Shown here in pieces: positions 52,573 through 62,940 of a DNA stretch of 64,000 bases. Below the pieces are notes generated by a model. That model searched no databases and was not told the origin of the DNA. It saw only the letters and a program-made list of their open reading frames with translations. The translations under genes were made by a program, and so were the position numbers. Position 1 is the first letter of the stretch; every line of letters begins with the position of its first letter. This DNA is from Valencia hispanica (lineage: Eukaryota > Chordata > Actinopteri > Cyprinodontiformes > Valenciidae), in assembly GCA_963556495.2 (NCBI GenBank), contig OY747712.1, positions 6,103,634 through 6,167,633 on the forward strand, read 5' to 3'.

Positions 52573-53340
52573 GAAGGTGTAAATTCACAAGCTGTGGACA
52601 TTAATTATACACATTGCTCCAAGTAATCCCAGACAACTTCTCTTTAAGCTGAGGGGAATTTATTAAGAAAATAGATCAACCATCAGGGGTTGGGGTCCGG
52701 AGGAGGACAGGCGGTCTGGTCGGGGTCCTGGGCTGTCGGGCTGCTTTGCCACTGTGGGGCCCTTGGCGGTCTGCTTGTCTCCGTCCTAGAAGGTAGGGGG
52801 TCCACCTCCCGAGTCCGGGGGCTGGTGGCTAAATGAGCAAACAGGTACAGCGATCAAAAACACTTTAAACCAACAATGAACTAGATCTAACTCGTGAAGA
52901 ACTCTATTTTTCCTATTTGTGTCCCGACTGCATGCTGGATGGCTTGCAGGTCGACGTCGTAACGAACTGTCTTGGAACAGTCCTGATATCGCTCAAACTG
53001 GATACACAAACAGGATGAGCAATTCGAAGCGTTGAAATGAGAGTTCTTCCCGGTCTAGCGGGTCAGAACAAAAGAGAATCTTCACCGGTGAGATGTCTTC
53101 TGAGTAGCAGGAGTTTCTGTTGAGAACTTTTGCTGAGAACAGTTTGAAAATGGCCGCCACTACCATTCTTATAGGCCTTTGGCCGTGATGTCATCGTTGA
53201 TGTCACCATTGGTGGCCACGGACCAATAGGAGTGTGTTGGGGGTCACCGCTAGGATTGCTGGGAAATGTGGTCTGCTCAGTCCATCTAGGCAAAATGGCT
53301 TCCAGCGGTCCAACAGTCTGTTCAGTTCATTTGACGAAAA
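52573..53340 (-). mobile_element. LTR-like promoter/polyA unit, minus strand
   Basis: Read on the minus strand there are CCAAT boxes (CTATTGGTCC, ACCAATGG), a CRE-like TGACATCA, and a TATA-like CCTATAAGAATGG near 53173. About 500 bp further on comes a TTAATAAATTCC polyadenylation signal (52660). This order is that of a retroviral or retrotransposon LTR. No flanking internal region or clear TG...CA ends were found, so a solo LTR is only inferred. Confidence 0.4.
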
Positions 53341-53999
53341 TGGAGTCCCAAAACCTGATTCATGTTAAAGGTAAGTTTTCTAAACCAAAGGATTAGAGAC
53401 ACTGAATCAATTAATAGAATATTTAAGCTGACAAAAGAGTGTTGCATTAGTTGGTTCTGAAGTACAAGAATGGCTAATCTTTCAGGAGGGAAGCACACCT
53501 TCGGTTTCCAGGACTCCCAGCAAGTTCATCCCTCCTTCTGTATGTCACACAGAGAGAGGAAAAGAGAAAAAAATCCCTTTCCATAGGTTCCAAGAGTACT
53601 GCATGGTTATTTATAAACATGAATTTATAAATGATGAACAAAAGAATCAACAAAAATGCATAAAAGACACCTGTGGGTTTTTAAAATTCTGACAAAGCGA
53701 TGTCTCAACAAAGTCATCTGCAAGGACAATCTTTTGTCATTTCATAATTTGGTTTCCCTTTTGAAAGCTAGTACCATTGTAAAAATGACTCATGTCTGAT
53801 TATCAAATTATTGCTTAAACATTGGCTTTTATTTTGCTGCCTGCTCACCTCTATAGTCCATAGTAATAGCATCTTCAATGTATCTGTTAGATTATTTCTC
53901 TTGAGTTATTACAGTAGTGTGTAACAACAAGTGGAAAAACTGAAGTGGAAATAATCTATAAGTGACAGCATTTCTCATCCTGGATGACAGTGTTTACAG
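53341..53999. other. Intergenic, possible short exon at its left edge
   Basis: ATGGAGTCCCAAAACCTGAT at 53340 opens a 10-codon frame directly followed by a consensus donor (GGTAAGTT at 53369). The rest shows no coding or repeat. Confidence 0.3.
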
Positions 54000-54245
54000 G
54001 AATGGAACGGTTTCAGGCGTGGACCGGGACAAGACGACTGATGGAGACTTACTGGAGAAGATAAACTTGATTGCTAAATACCGTTGAGTGAGAGTTTAGA
54101 CGTGGGGGAGCAGGTCAGCTTAGGCAAACTGTGTATGCTGTTCTCCTTGTTGATCAACACGCTGCATTAAATCCTTCAAATGCCTGAAGGGCATCAGTCT
54201 TGTCTTTGTTGAAGAAATGCGTTTTTTCAATTACAGTAGCTCTCA
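54000..54245 (+). mobile_element. LTR-like sequence, copy C
   Basis: GGAGAAGATAAACTTGATTG, GCAGGTCAGCTTAGGCAAAC, GCTGTTCTCCTTGTTGATCA and GCATTAAATCCTTCAAATGC parallel copies A and B. They match best the minus-strand LTR at 62145-62530. Confidence 0.6.
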
Positions 54246-55519
54246 AGATGTAATCTGTGTGACTGAGCTTCATGTAGAGGCAAGAAAGGGTGTAAACCAG
54301 AGCAGAGTGAATGATTGGCTTCTGGTAAGTTCTGTCAAACAGTTGGTATATCACAGTCACTGCTTTGTAGAACTAAATGTTGTCTAAACTGACCAGAAAT
54401 CAGCCGTCTTCACTTATGGAGACTCTGATCAATATTAAAACATATAATACGACAAAACTGCTGTTCAAACTTGTTTCCCACAGAAAATAAAACTTCTAAA
54501 CCATCTCAACTGTTTTTATAAACTACAAGGAAACTGTCAGGTTTGGTGTTATAGAGGACCCATATGCAGCAAAGTAAAATAAGAATGAATTAATTACAAC
54601 AACAAAAAACAAGGAACATGAACTTACAAACTAAGGACTCTAAAAAATACAAAATAAAATAAAATGCAGCAACAGGGAAACCAGGACCAGACAGGAAATT
54701 TTGATGGCAGACCAGCGAGTATAAACTGAATGAGAGCTGTATTTATACTGAGGAGGGAGAGAGGAAGTGACAGAGAAATGGCTGAGGACTAATTAAGTAA
54801 AGCAGTTGCTGGTGATCAGTGAAAACTGGGTCAGGGGCATAGTGGCAGGGAGACAACAGGAAAGGAACAAACAGAAAACAATCCTAAATAAGAAACCAGA
54901 AACTAAACTGAGGATAAGAAATCTAAGAGGAACAAAGAAGGATAAACCAGGGAAGCAAAAATTGCAGGTAAAACATCAAAACAAAGAACATCTAAAGACA
55001 AGGAAGGGGAAAATATAGAAATAAGAATATGCCAAAATAACAGAATGTCAAGAAATAAACTAAAATGATCATTTAAACAAAATAAGGAATTTAAATGACA
55101 AACTCAAAACACAAAAAACTAAGGAACCTAACAGAAACATTGACAGTTGACAAAAGTGAATTAGAGAAAAAAAATATGGTTCGTCTGTTGTTGAAGCAGA
55201 GTAAGATCCCTAAAATCAACAATGCTGGAAACTTTCTGCTGGAGGTTGGAGTTGAACATCTCCAGGACTCTGACCCCTGCCAGACACATTTAGTTACAGC
55301 AACTCTGTCTGCTGGGAGTCCTGTAAAGGTTTTACAGGTTGTTAAAAAGATGCATTTTCAGAAACCGCAAACTAAACTGATATGAATGTGATGCAAGCCT
55401 TCACTCTCTGTGTCCTGCTGCCGTTACAGTACAGGCAACAGATTTCCCCCAGCAACTTTTGGGCCATGTGCTCCAAATCTGAAATGATTTGACGGGAAAA
55501 TGAATTCGAGTTTAAGAGG
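54246..55519. other. A-rich intergenic stretch
   Basis: GTGACTGAGCTTCATGTAGA at 54258 recurs near 60161, so a repeat is present. GTCAGGTTTGGTGTTATAGA at 54538 looks like a transposon end, but I could not pair it. Open frames are lysine-rich artefacts of A-rich DNA. Confidence 0.4.
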
Positions 55520-55812
55520 TTTCATTTCTATTTCTATTTCAGTTTATTTATATTCACAACAGATGTTTTCTCAAGGCACGTTACAAGAAAAGTCATTTCA
55601 GTACAATCATACAAACATTCCCATCAGTTTAAAGTTTCTTGACTTGAGGTTACGTCCCGTTGATGCAGACTTCCAACCACAGCAATCCCTCATACTGAGC
55701 AAGCATTTAGCAACAGTGAAGAGGAAAAACTCCCCTTTAACAGAAAGAAACCTCCAGCAGAACCAGAACCAGAACCTGGCTCAGTACGACCGGCCATCTG
55801 CCACGACCGTTA
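55520..55812 (-). mobile_element. L2-type LINE 3' UTR fragment
   Basis: TTTCAGTTTATTTATATTCA, AGAAACCTCCAGCAGAACCA and GGCCATCTGCCACGACCGT match 34143-34460 in order and orientation, a 5'-truncated copy of that LINE family. CAGAACC is tandemly expanded. Confidence 0.8.
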
Positions 55813-55875
55813 TTAAAAATAACACAGCTATTACACAACAGAGTTTTACCTATTAAAAGATCACTCTGGATCTGA

Positions 55876-56130
55876 CATCAATCAATCAATCAAACTTTAT
55901 TTATAAAGCTCTTTTCATACAAGAGTTGCAACTCAAAGTGCTTTACAGATTAAAATGACCCCACAAAAACCATATTCCCATTCCTCACCCACAGATTTAA
56001 AAGCGTGATCACAGTTATACCCCCCTCCCCTCCCCCCAACCCAACTCCCATTCACACAAACACTTAAGAACAAAAATAAAAAGGACATTGGGCCAAGTGC
56101 AGATGAGTCAGGTAAGGAAAGGCATGACAT
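55876..56130 (-). mobile_element. L2-type LINE 3' tail
   Basis: It starts at a CAATCAATCAATCAAACTTT tail on the plus strand and continues CTCAAAGTGCTTTACAGATT. It is the reverse of the tail at 40130-40236 and matches 9368-9490. Confidence 0.8.
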
Positions 56131-56506
56131 GACCAAACCTAATTCCCTTCTTCACCAAAGAGGATGCACCCTTATTGTTACACAATGTATTATTAAACCT
56201 CAATGATCTCGTTGGCTATCAGTTGGTGAGAATGCCTCTTAATAAAAAGAGTCTCTCATCATTGGTGGTTGTGTCTTGGTTGAACCTTTGGCTTGTCTCT
56301 GGACCAATGGCTCGATGTGACACCTTCAAAAGAAATATGTTACCTCCTCCCGGTGGCCAGGGAAACTCAAGTATCCCTCAGGAGACCAGCGTCTGGAGTT
56401 ATTCTTCCAAACATTCCTTTGATAAGGAAAACACTTCCCCCACTGCAGACAAAAGTACCATGAACACAATGAAACACGTATGTGTTTCAATTGCTAAATT
56501 ACCTTT
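56131..56506. other. Intergenic, nothing recognised
   Basis: A 121-codon frame covers part of this stretch, but it has no family resemblance and runs into the repeat at 56507. Confidence 0.35.
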
Positions 56507-56678
56507 TGTCAACCAACACATGGTCAAACAGTACACTTAAAGCTGGAATGGGATGTAATGGATAAGGTGCGATTTTTTTAAAATTTTGTTTGTTGACATC
56601 TAGCAAACCTGGGATGCTTTACTGTACTGCTTCACTTCACTTTTTTCAAACCTGGTGAAAAACTGGCGCAAAATATCA
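56507..56678. repeat. Repeat shared, inverted, with 61455-61627
   Basis: CAACACATGGTCAAACAGTA, AGCTGGAATGGGATGTAATG, GTTTGTTGACATCTAGCAAA and GGTGAAAAACTGGCGC are all found, reverse-complemented and slightly diverged, at 61455-61627. One copy lies upstream of TRIM copy 3 and one upstream of copy 4. Confidence 0.8.
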
Positions 56679-56859
56679 GCAGCAACGGTTCTATTATTTC
56701 ACTATTGGATACTGTGGAGAGATTTGATATTAGAGATCAAACTTCTAGTGACTCAGTCCGTTGTTTTGAAGACAAAACGGTTGTAGAACCAATTAAACTT
56801 ACAGGATTACATTAAGAGCCCTCCTATTCCTGGAACCAAAGCCTGGTTTTCCCACGTCC

Positions 56860-57038
56860 TTTTCCCGTTCTCACACACACCTTGAAGTTGGGTGGAGCCA
56901 ACATCTGATGAAGATAACAGCTGATTGGCTGCAGCCTCTTTGCACAGACATATACAGGCACGTCTGTAGATCAGAGCTCAAAGACATTTCCCTTCCAAGG
57001 AAGTGAATCTCACACTGTTACTGTGACTAAGAGGAGAA
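56860..57038 (+). promoter_or_regulatory. Conserved proximal 5' block, TRIM copy 3
   Basis: GCTGATTGGCTGCAGCCTCT holds a CCAAT box (ATTGG) about 110 bp before the ATG. GATCAGAGCTCAAAG and CTCACACTGTTACTGTGACT follow. The order and spacing are the same as before copies 2 and 4. Confidence 0.65.
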
Positions 57039-58709
57039 ATGGAGCAGAATCAGCTGGATCGAGAAACCTTCTCCTGTTCGATCTGTCTGGATCTACTGAA
57101 GGATCCAGTGACTATTCCCTGTGGACACAGCTACTGTATGAACTGTATTAAAACCCACTGGGACCAGGAGAACCAGAAAGGAATCCACAGCTGTCCTCAG
57201 TGCAGGGAAACCTTCACACCGAGGCCAGCTTTGAAGAAGAACACCATGTTTGCAGCTGTAGTGGAGCAGATGAAGAAGACTGGACTCCAAGCTGCTCCTG
57301 CTGATCACTGCTATGCTGGACCTGAAGATGTGGCCTGTGATTTCTGCACAGGAAGAAAACTGAAAGCCACCAAGTCCTGTTTAGTCTGTCTGGCCTCTTA
57401 CTGTGAGAAACACCTTCAGTCTCATCATGATGTGGCTCCCTTAAAGAAACACAAGCTGGCGGAGCCCTCCAAGAACCTCCAGGAGAACATCTGCTCTCGT
57501 CATGATGAGGTGATGAAGATGTTCTGCCGCACTGATCAGACGTGTATCTGTAGTCTCTGTTTAATGGAGGAACATAAAGGTCATGACACAGTCTCAGCTG
57601 CAGCAGAAAGGACTGAGAGGCAGAGAGAGCTGGAGGAGACACAGAAGAAAATCCATCAGAGAATCCAGGACAGAGAGGAAGATGTGAAGCTGCTTCAACA
57701 GGAGGTGGAGGCCATCAATCAGTCTGCTGATAAAACAGTGGAGGACAATGAGAAGATCTTCACTGAGCTGATCCGTCTCCTCCAGAAAAGAAGCTCTGAT
57801 GTGAAGCAGCAGATCAGATCCCAGCAGGAAACTGAAGTGAGTCGAGTCAAAGAGCTTCAGGAGAAGCTGGAGCAGGAGATCAGTGAGCTGAAGAGGAAAG
57901 ACGCTGAGCTGAAGCAGCTCTCAGACACAGAGGATCACAACCAGTTTCTCCACAGCTTCCCCTCACTGTCAGCACTCAGTGAGTCTACACACTCATCCAG
58001 CATCAACATCCGTCCTCTGAGACACTTTGAGGACGTGACAGCAGCTGTGTCAGAGCTCAGAGATCAGCTACAGGACATCCTGAGAGACACATGGGCAAAC
58101 ATCTTATTAAGTGAGGTTGATTATTTACTGTCCGAATCAGATCCAGAATCAGATCCAGAACCACAGAGCAGAGCTGAGTTCTTAAAATATTCATGTGAAA
58201 TAACTCTGGATCCAAACACAGCAAACCCACGATTGTTATTATCAGAGGAGAACAGAAAGGTAACAGGAATGGGGGAAGATGAGTTTTATCATAGTCACCC
58301 AGACAGATTCACTTATTGTTCTCAGGTTCTGAGTAGAGAGAGTCTGACTGGACGTTGTTACTGGGAGGTGGAGAGACGAGGGAGAGTTTATGTAGCAGTC
58401 GCATACAAAAACATCAGCAGAGCAGGAAGTTGGAATGGCAGTAAATTTGGACATAATGACAAATCCTGGGCTTTAGATTGTTCCAGTTCTAAATTTGGTC
58501 ACAACAACATCTGGACCTCCATCCCAGGTCCAGTTCCCTCCAGAGTGGGAGTGTACCTGGATCACAGTGCAGGTATTCTGTCCTTCTACAGCGTCTCTGA
58601 AACCATGACTCTCCTCCACAGAGTCCAGACCACATTCACTCAGCCGCTGCACGCCGGGGTTTTAGTTTGGACAGTGGGAGACTCTGCACAGTTCTCTAAA
58701 CTTCTCTAA
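57039..58709 (+). CDS. TRIM16-like/finTRIM E3 ligase, copy 3
   Basis: A single-exon gene of 556 residues, the most complete copy. The RING (C13, C16, C28, H30, C33, C36, C52, C55) is followed by a first B-box-like region near 100-138 and a full B-box 2 (CSRHDEVMKMFC...CICSLCLMEEHKGH). A coiled coil runs to about 310. The linker carries a local SDPE duplication (SESDPESDPEP). PRY-SPRY follows (CEITLDPNTANPRLLLSEEN; GRCYWEVERRG), ending GDSAQFSKLL. The usual EFCK motif at the end is changed to QFSK. It is a probable cytosolic ubiquitin ligase of the fish immune TRIM expansion; the substrate is unknown. Polyadenylation signals lie near 58930 and 58966. Confidence 0.95.
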   Translation: MEQNQLDRETFSCSICLDLLKDPVTIPCGHSYCMNCIKTHWDQENQKGIHSCPQCRETFTPRPALKKNTMFAAVVEQMKKTGLQAAPADHCYAGPEDVACDFCTGRKLKATKSCLVCLASYCEKHLQSHHDVAPLKKHKLAEPSKNLQENICSRHDEVMKMFCRTDQTCICSLCLMEEHKGHDTVSAAAERTERQRELEETQKKIHQRIQDREEDVKLLQQEVEAINQSADKTVEDNEKIFTELIRLLQKRSSDVKQQIRSQQETEVSRVKELQEKLEQEISELKRKDAELKQLSDTEDHNQFLHSFPSLSALSESTHSSSINIRPLRHFEDVTAAVSELRDQLQDILRDTWANILLSEVDYLLSESDPESDPEPQSRAEFLKYSCEITLDPNTANPRLLLSEENRKVTGMGEDEFYHSHPDRFTYCSQVLSRESLTGRCYWEVERRGRVYVAVAYKNISRAGSWNGSKFGHNDKSWALDCSSSKFGHNNIWTSIPGPVPSRVGVYLDHSAGILSFYSVSETMTLLHRVQTTFTQPLHAGVLVWTVGDSAQFSKLL

Positions 58710-61454
58710 TTGCTTTGCTTTAATAACTGTATCGATGTATTTGGATGTTCTGGTTTCTCTTCCACTGTTCTGCAGAACAAACGCTGTTCTTGTTTGAATC
58801 TTCGGAGATTGAAGTGATCTGAACTTCCTTCTGTTTTCCTTATTGTGATCCAAAGAAGAAAACTGAAACTAGCATCAACTTCGAACTGATGCTGTTTTCT
58901 TTTCACTTCTTTAGATTTTGATCAGAAAAATAAATGCCTGATGTTTTGTCTCTTTGGATTTCTTCAATAAAACAACTTGATTACAGAGAACGTTTTCTTT
59001 TCATTATTACAATAAATTATGAGTTTTGTCGTCTAAAGAGCAAACACTTCAGTGTCTCGTTATGCTGGAGAAGATCAGACGTTTGTTTTCACCTTCATTC
59101 ATCAAGAACACTGCTTCCACTTCTGCTGCACACACAGTGTATACAAGGACAACAGCAGTAACAATAAGACTTCAGAAAGTAGTTCTAATTTATAAAGCAT
59201 ACCAGAAAATATTGGTTTATTTTCTGCTCTCTTCTAAGTAAGACAAGTTAATAACAAAGAGATTAGATTGTTGTTGTTTTTTTAGTCAGATAAAGATTGT
59301 ATTCCAGGAAAAGAACTGAAGCGGATCATTTCTCCTGTTGCTGAATGCAGCATCAGAGTTACAGGTTGGGGTCCATGATAAACTCTTCTTCAACACCAGA
59401 GGGCGCCATCATCCTGGTAAAATAATAAGTTTTTCCACCCGGTGAATCAGCTTGTTGTAGACCAGAGGCGGAGCCAGACATTTTATACAACAGGGGCTTA
59501 GCCCTTAAGGGTTGTTATGCATGTGGGGGGGTTAAGTTGTGTTCGACAAGCATAACTTTATATAAGAAAACAAATTATATCACATACATGTGACACATTA
59601 ACATTAGATTATTAATTAAGCAACAAAGCAGAACAGAACCAGGGCTGTATCTAGACACCAGGACTAAACCACAATTCAACCAAACCCAAAACTGATCTGG
59701 GATTAAAACAGGACGGTTACAGTTCTACTTCAGGACTGAACCCGAATCAAAACTAAATGATAGTAGCACTGAAAATCAAAACCTCTTAATTGTGGCAGCA
59801 TGAGACTGTATCTTCGAGGCTTGAGTTTTGCGAACCTATCAATGACATTTTCAGGGTCAATATTATTTAAGTATTATTTTTCAGGTGTGTTTTGGTGTTC
59901 TCTCTCTTTCCTGATTTCCCCTGACCTATCTGAATGATCAGAAAGAGAGTCATTACTATTTAATGATACCTCTATATTTGTCTCTCTGAGTTACTGGTTT
60001 GTACCATTTTTTTTTAATTCTGCCAAAGAACTACACTATTTATATAACTATTTAGCCTAGCTGTGCAAAAAAGCCTGCTTGACCTATTAGATATAGAATT
60101 GTAGACGTGTCAAAAAAAGGATAGTTTCTCTTTCAACAATGTAATAATTGGGAAGAAGTGTGTGACTGAGCTCCATGTGGAGACTACTAAGGATTTGACT
60201 AGACCAGAATGAACACAAGCAACAGAAGAGTCCTACATTCTTGTGAGCAGGAAACTTTAAATTACTACTTTTGGGTCCTACATCTAAACTCTGGCCTCCT
60301 AAATGTTGTTTTGCCTATAAATGGCTTCGTATGAAAAGAAACAACCTCACTATTTTAATGTGTCTTAGTTTTACAACATCAGAGAGAGATATTGGATGAT
60401 GCAACGAAGATGGTGTGATGTGGACCTAGTGGCTGCAGCGTTGTTCAAAAAACTAGTGAACGTCTGCAAATCTTTACTTTGAGGGAAACTTTTTAGCCAT
60501 TTTAAAAAGCTCAAAATCAAAAAAAAAAAAAAAAGTTTAAATCTCTACAAACAATTTTACAAACACTTTAGAAAACATATAAAATGTTATGAGACATTCT
60601 AACAAGAAATTTCAAGGATTTGAACAGATGAAAGCATTATTGTAGCAAAGGAGAAAAAAAACTTTTTGTAGATAAAGATTTGAACAAAGTAAGAAATCTT
60701 CAAAGTTCCTTGTGAATAAAATAAAGTGTCAAATAATAATACAAAATCAAGGATTCCTCCACTTATTTGTTCAAATATAAGACAAAAATGATCCATAAAT
60801 GTTTTAATATTACTATAAAATAGTGCTGCCTTTGTCTTGATTGAACATTATTAATGTTCTTCTGCACCAAATAAGTTCATAGTCAGATTTAATTTCTGGT
60901 GACGTTTTTCTTACAGCTTGCTCCACTTTTCCCACCAACGGCGTTGATCTTCCTTTGGAAAGAAATGATCTAGCTGGAGAAAAGATCCTGATTAATCCTG
61001 AACTTGCAGCAGATCTTATTGTCTCTGATGATCCAGATGAACTTTAGTGAAAATTTGTTAAAATGTTTCCTGTGTGTTCAGTAACTCGGACAATAGCCAA
61101 GGAAAATCAGGAAACTTGTGTTGACTACAGTGAAGACTCGGAAGACAGTTTCATAGCTGGTTTAGACAGTGATTAATGTTCCGAGTTGTAAACCATATTG
61201 TGTGTTCTCCAGTGCAGTTTAACGGTTCCTTTAATTAACTGTTACCATCTCAGACCATCTGGTAAAGCTTTGTCCCAGGAAAATCGTATTAAAATGTTTT
61301 GCAGGACGCCTTTGTAATGATGGCCTGGTGAGGCGCAAATAGACGCCTCCTACAGTTTTACTATTGGAATAGTGGAGAATTATCAACCAGATTATGGTTC
61401 CTCAAAACTTGTATTTCCTATGGCTGCTCATTGTGGTTTGAATAAAACAAATGG
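58710..61454. other. Flank between TRIM copies 3 and 4
   Basis: The first 270 bp is 3' UTR related to that of copy 2. ACCAGAGGGCGCCATCATCC at 59395 recurs near 50470. CAGAGGCGGAGCCAGACATT at 59463 looks like a transposon scrap. Two exon-like open stretches, 60917-61047 (after TTTTTCTTACAG) and 61081-61176, are treated among the findings. A poly-A run lies at 60519-60534. No whole gene is seen. Confidence 0.45.
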
Positions 61455-61627
61455 TTGCATTTTGGGGCAGTTTTTCACCAGCTTTAAAAAGTGATGTGAA
61501 GCAGTACTGTAAAGCATCCCAGGTTTGCCAGATGTCAACAAACTAAATTTGTAAAAAATCGCACCTTATCCGTTACATCCCATTCCAGCTGTAAGTGTAC
61601 TCTTTGACCATGTTTTGGTTGACATTC
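61455..61627. repeat. Inverted partner of 56507-56678
   Basis: This is the reverse complement of the repeat upstream of TRIM copy 3, with scattered substitutions. Its class is unknown. Confidence 0.8.
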
Positions 61628-61817
61628 GTCTGTCCTGTGTACACAGCTTATTTTTTGTTTTTTTTTGGTGGGAAGGGGGGGGGCGTCTTCCAAACCCACT
61701 GCAGGGACTCCGTTATGTTTTTTTTCTCTGTAGTGAGAAAACGGCACTTAAAAACACAAAATGGACCTTCTTTTTACCGTGTCATCTAGTATGAAAATCA
61801 CAATTCTTTTTCCCTTT

Positions 61818-62530
61818 TCAGTGAGTAGAAAGAATGCAAAAGAATCTTGGTACTTTCTGTTTAACACCCCAGTCTGGTACCAAAACCATGTGACCCTGTA
61901 ATCTTCCACCACCTGAGGGTGTCAATACCTTGAGAGCGCATCCGGCCCCCTCGGCTTGCCCTTTGCGAGGTTTCTTTGGAATCCCAGGAGGAGGTTGTTC
62001 TGCACAGAGACGTTTCATGTCCCAAACGGATAACGGAGGTTGAAAGTAAAAAAAAAACAGATTTTCCCAGCGAGCTGTCCCTTGACCTCGTCACTGACAG
62101 TCCTTCCGATCACTACAGTAGGTCCCATCTGGGGCGCCACAAATTGTTGTTTGTAAAAATCTCAATAAAGATGAGAGTTGATTCCTTCAACATTTGAGAA
62201 TTTAATGAAACTTGTTAATCAATAAGGAGAACAGCAAACACAGAGCATTTGCATCAGCTGACCTGCCCAACCTTTATCAGAACACACAGTGTATAGTGTT
62301 ATTATCTTCTCTAGCACTCCTCTTTTGCCCCTCTGACGGTAATGCTTGAGCCTGTCTTTCAAGGCTAGTACGTCTTGTGTAGATATATAATGTAAGGACC
62401 TCCGTTATCCTGCAATCTTACACATATCTAGTACATCATGTTTGTTCTCTTTGACCTGACTTCATCCTATTCTTCTTCGAATGCTGTCACTGAGCTTCAA
62501 CTTTCGTTTGCATCTTTCATCACAGCCAAA
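61818..62530 (-). mobile_element. LTR retrotransposon 5' end: LTR, primer site, leader
   Basis: On the minus strand an LTR-like part (62530-62145) contains TGCTGTTCTCCTTATTGATT, TTCATTAAATTCTC and TCATCTTTATTGAG, and ends ACAAACAACA. Five bases later comes TGGCGCCCCAGATGGGACC (62139-62121), a typical primer-binding-site form. A frame starting MKRLCAEQPPPGIPKKPRKG (62018-61818) follows and could be leader or gag start. The element breaks off near 61810, before any pol. LTR copies A-C elsewhere in the window belong to this family. Confidence 0.65.
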
Positions 62531-62799
62531 AAGAGTTTCAGGTGGATCTTGGAGAATCAGAAGGGTTAAACTCCTAGAATAACTTTAAAACCATTCCTCT
62601 AACAGGAGTCAGCAGCAACAGTTACAGTATTAATTTCATAATCTGTTAATGTGGGGAAATTATTATTTTAGGAATCTGAGCTTTCATGAATGAGAAAGAT
62701 AAGATTTTAATGAAATTCTGTTTTGAATTAAACACTGACGTGAAATTCTTCAACTCTGACTAGAGATTCGTTGTTCGCTCTCCTTTAATATCTGCAGCG

Positions 62800-62940
62800 C
62801 GAAGGTGGGTGGAACCAATGTGCAGTGAAGGTTAAAGCTGATTGGCTGCAACTTATCAGTACTGACATGTGAGTCAGAGCTCAACAAGTTTCTGTTTTCA
62901 GGAAATGAAACTCATACTGTCACTGTGACTAAGAGGAGGA
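62800..62940 (+). promoter_or_regulatory. Conserved proximal 5' block, TRIM copy 4
   Basis: GGTGGGTGGAACCAATGTGC and AAGCTGATTGGCTGCAAC carry two CCAAT-type boxes. TCAGAGCTCAACAAG and GTCACTGTGACTAAGAGGAG lead to the ATG. GGAAATGAAACTC (about 40 bp upstream) has two GAAA half-sites, but one base too close for a standard ISRE. Confidence 0.65.

Noticed and set aside
54806..55385. Lysine-rich open frames as small genes
   Set aside because: They come from A-rich DNA with few stops, have no family resemblance and no splice structure.
57214..57642. Minus-strand frames inside the TRIM genes (also at 31598, 48060 and 48550)
   Set aside because: They recur because the sense genes are paralogous; they have no independent start region or homology.
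62895..62920. Interferon-stimulated response element before TRIM copy 4
   Set aside because: GGAAATGAAACTC has the GAAA half-sites one base too close for the usual ISRE spacing, and copies 2 and 3 do not keep it.
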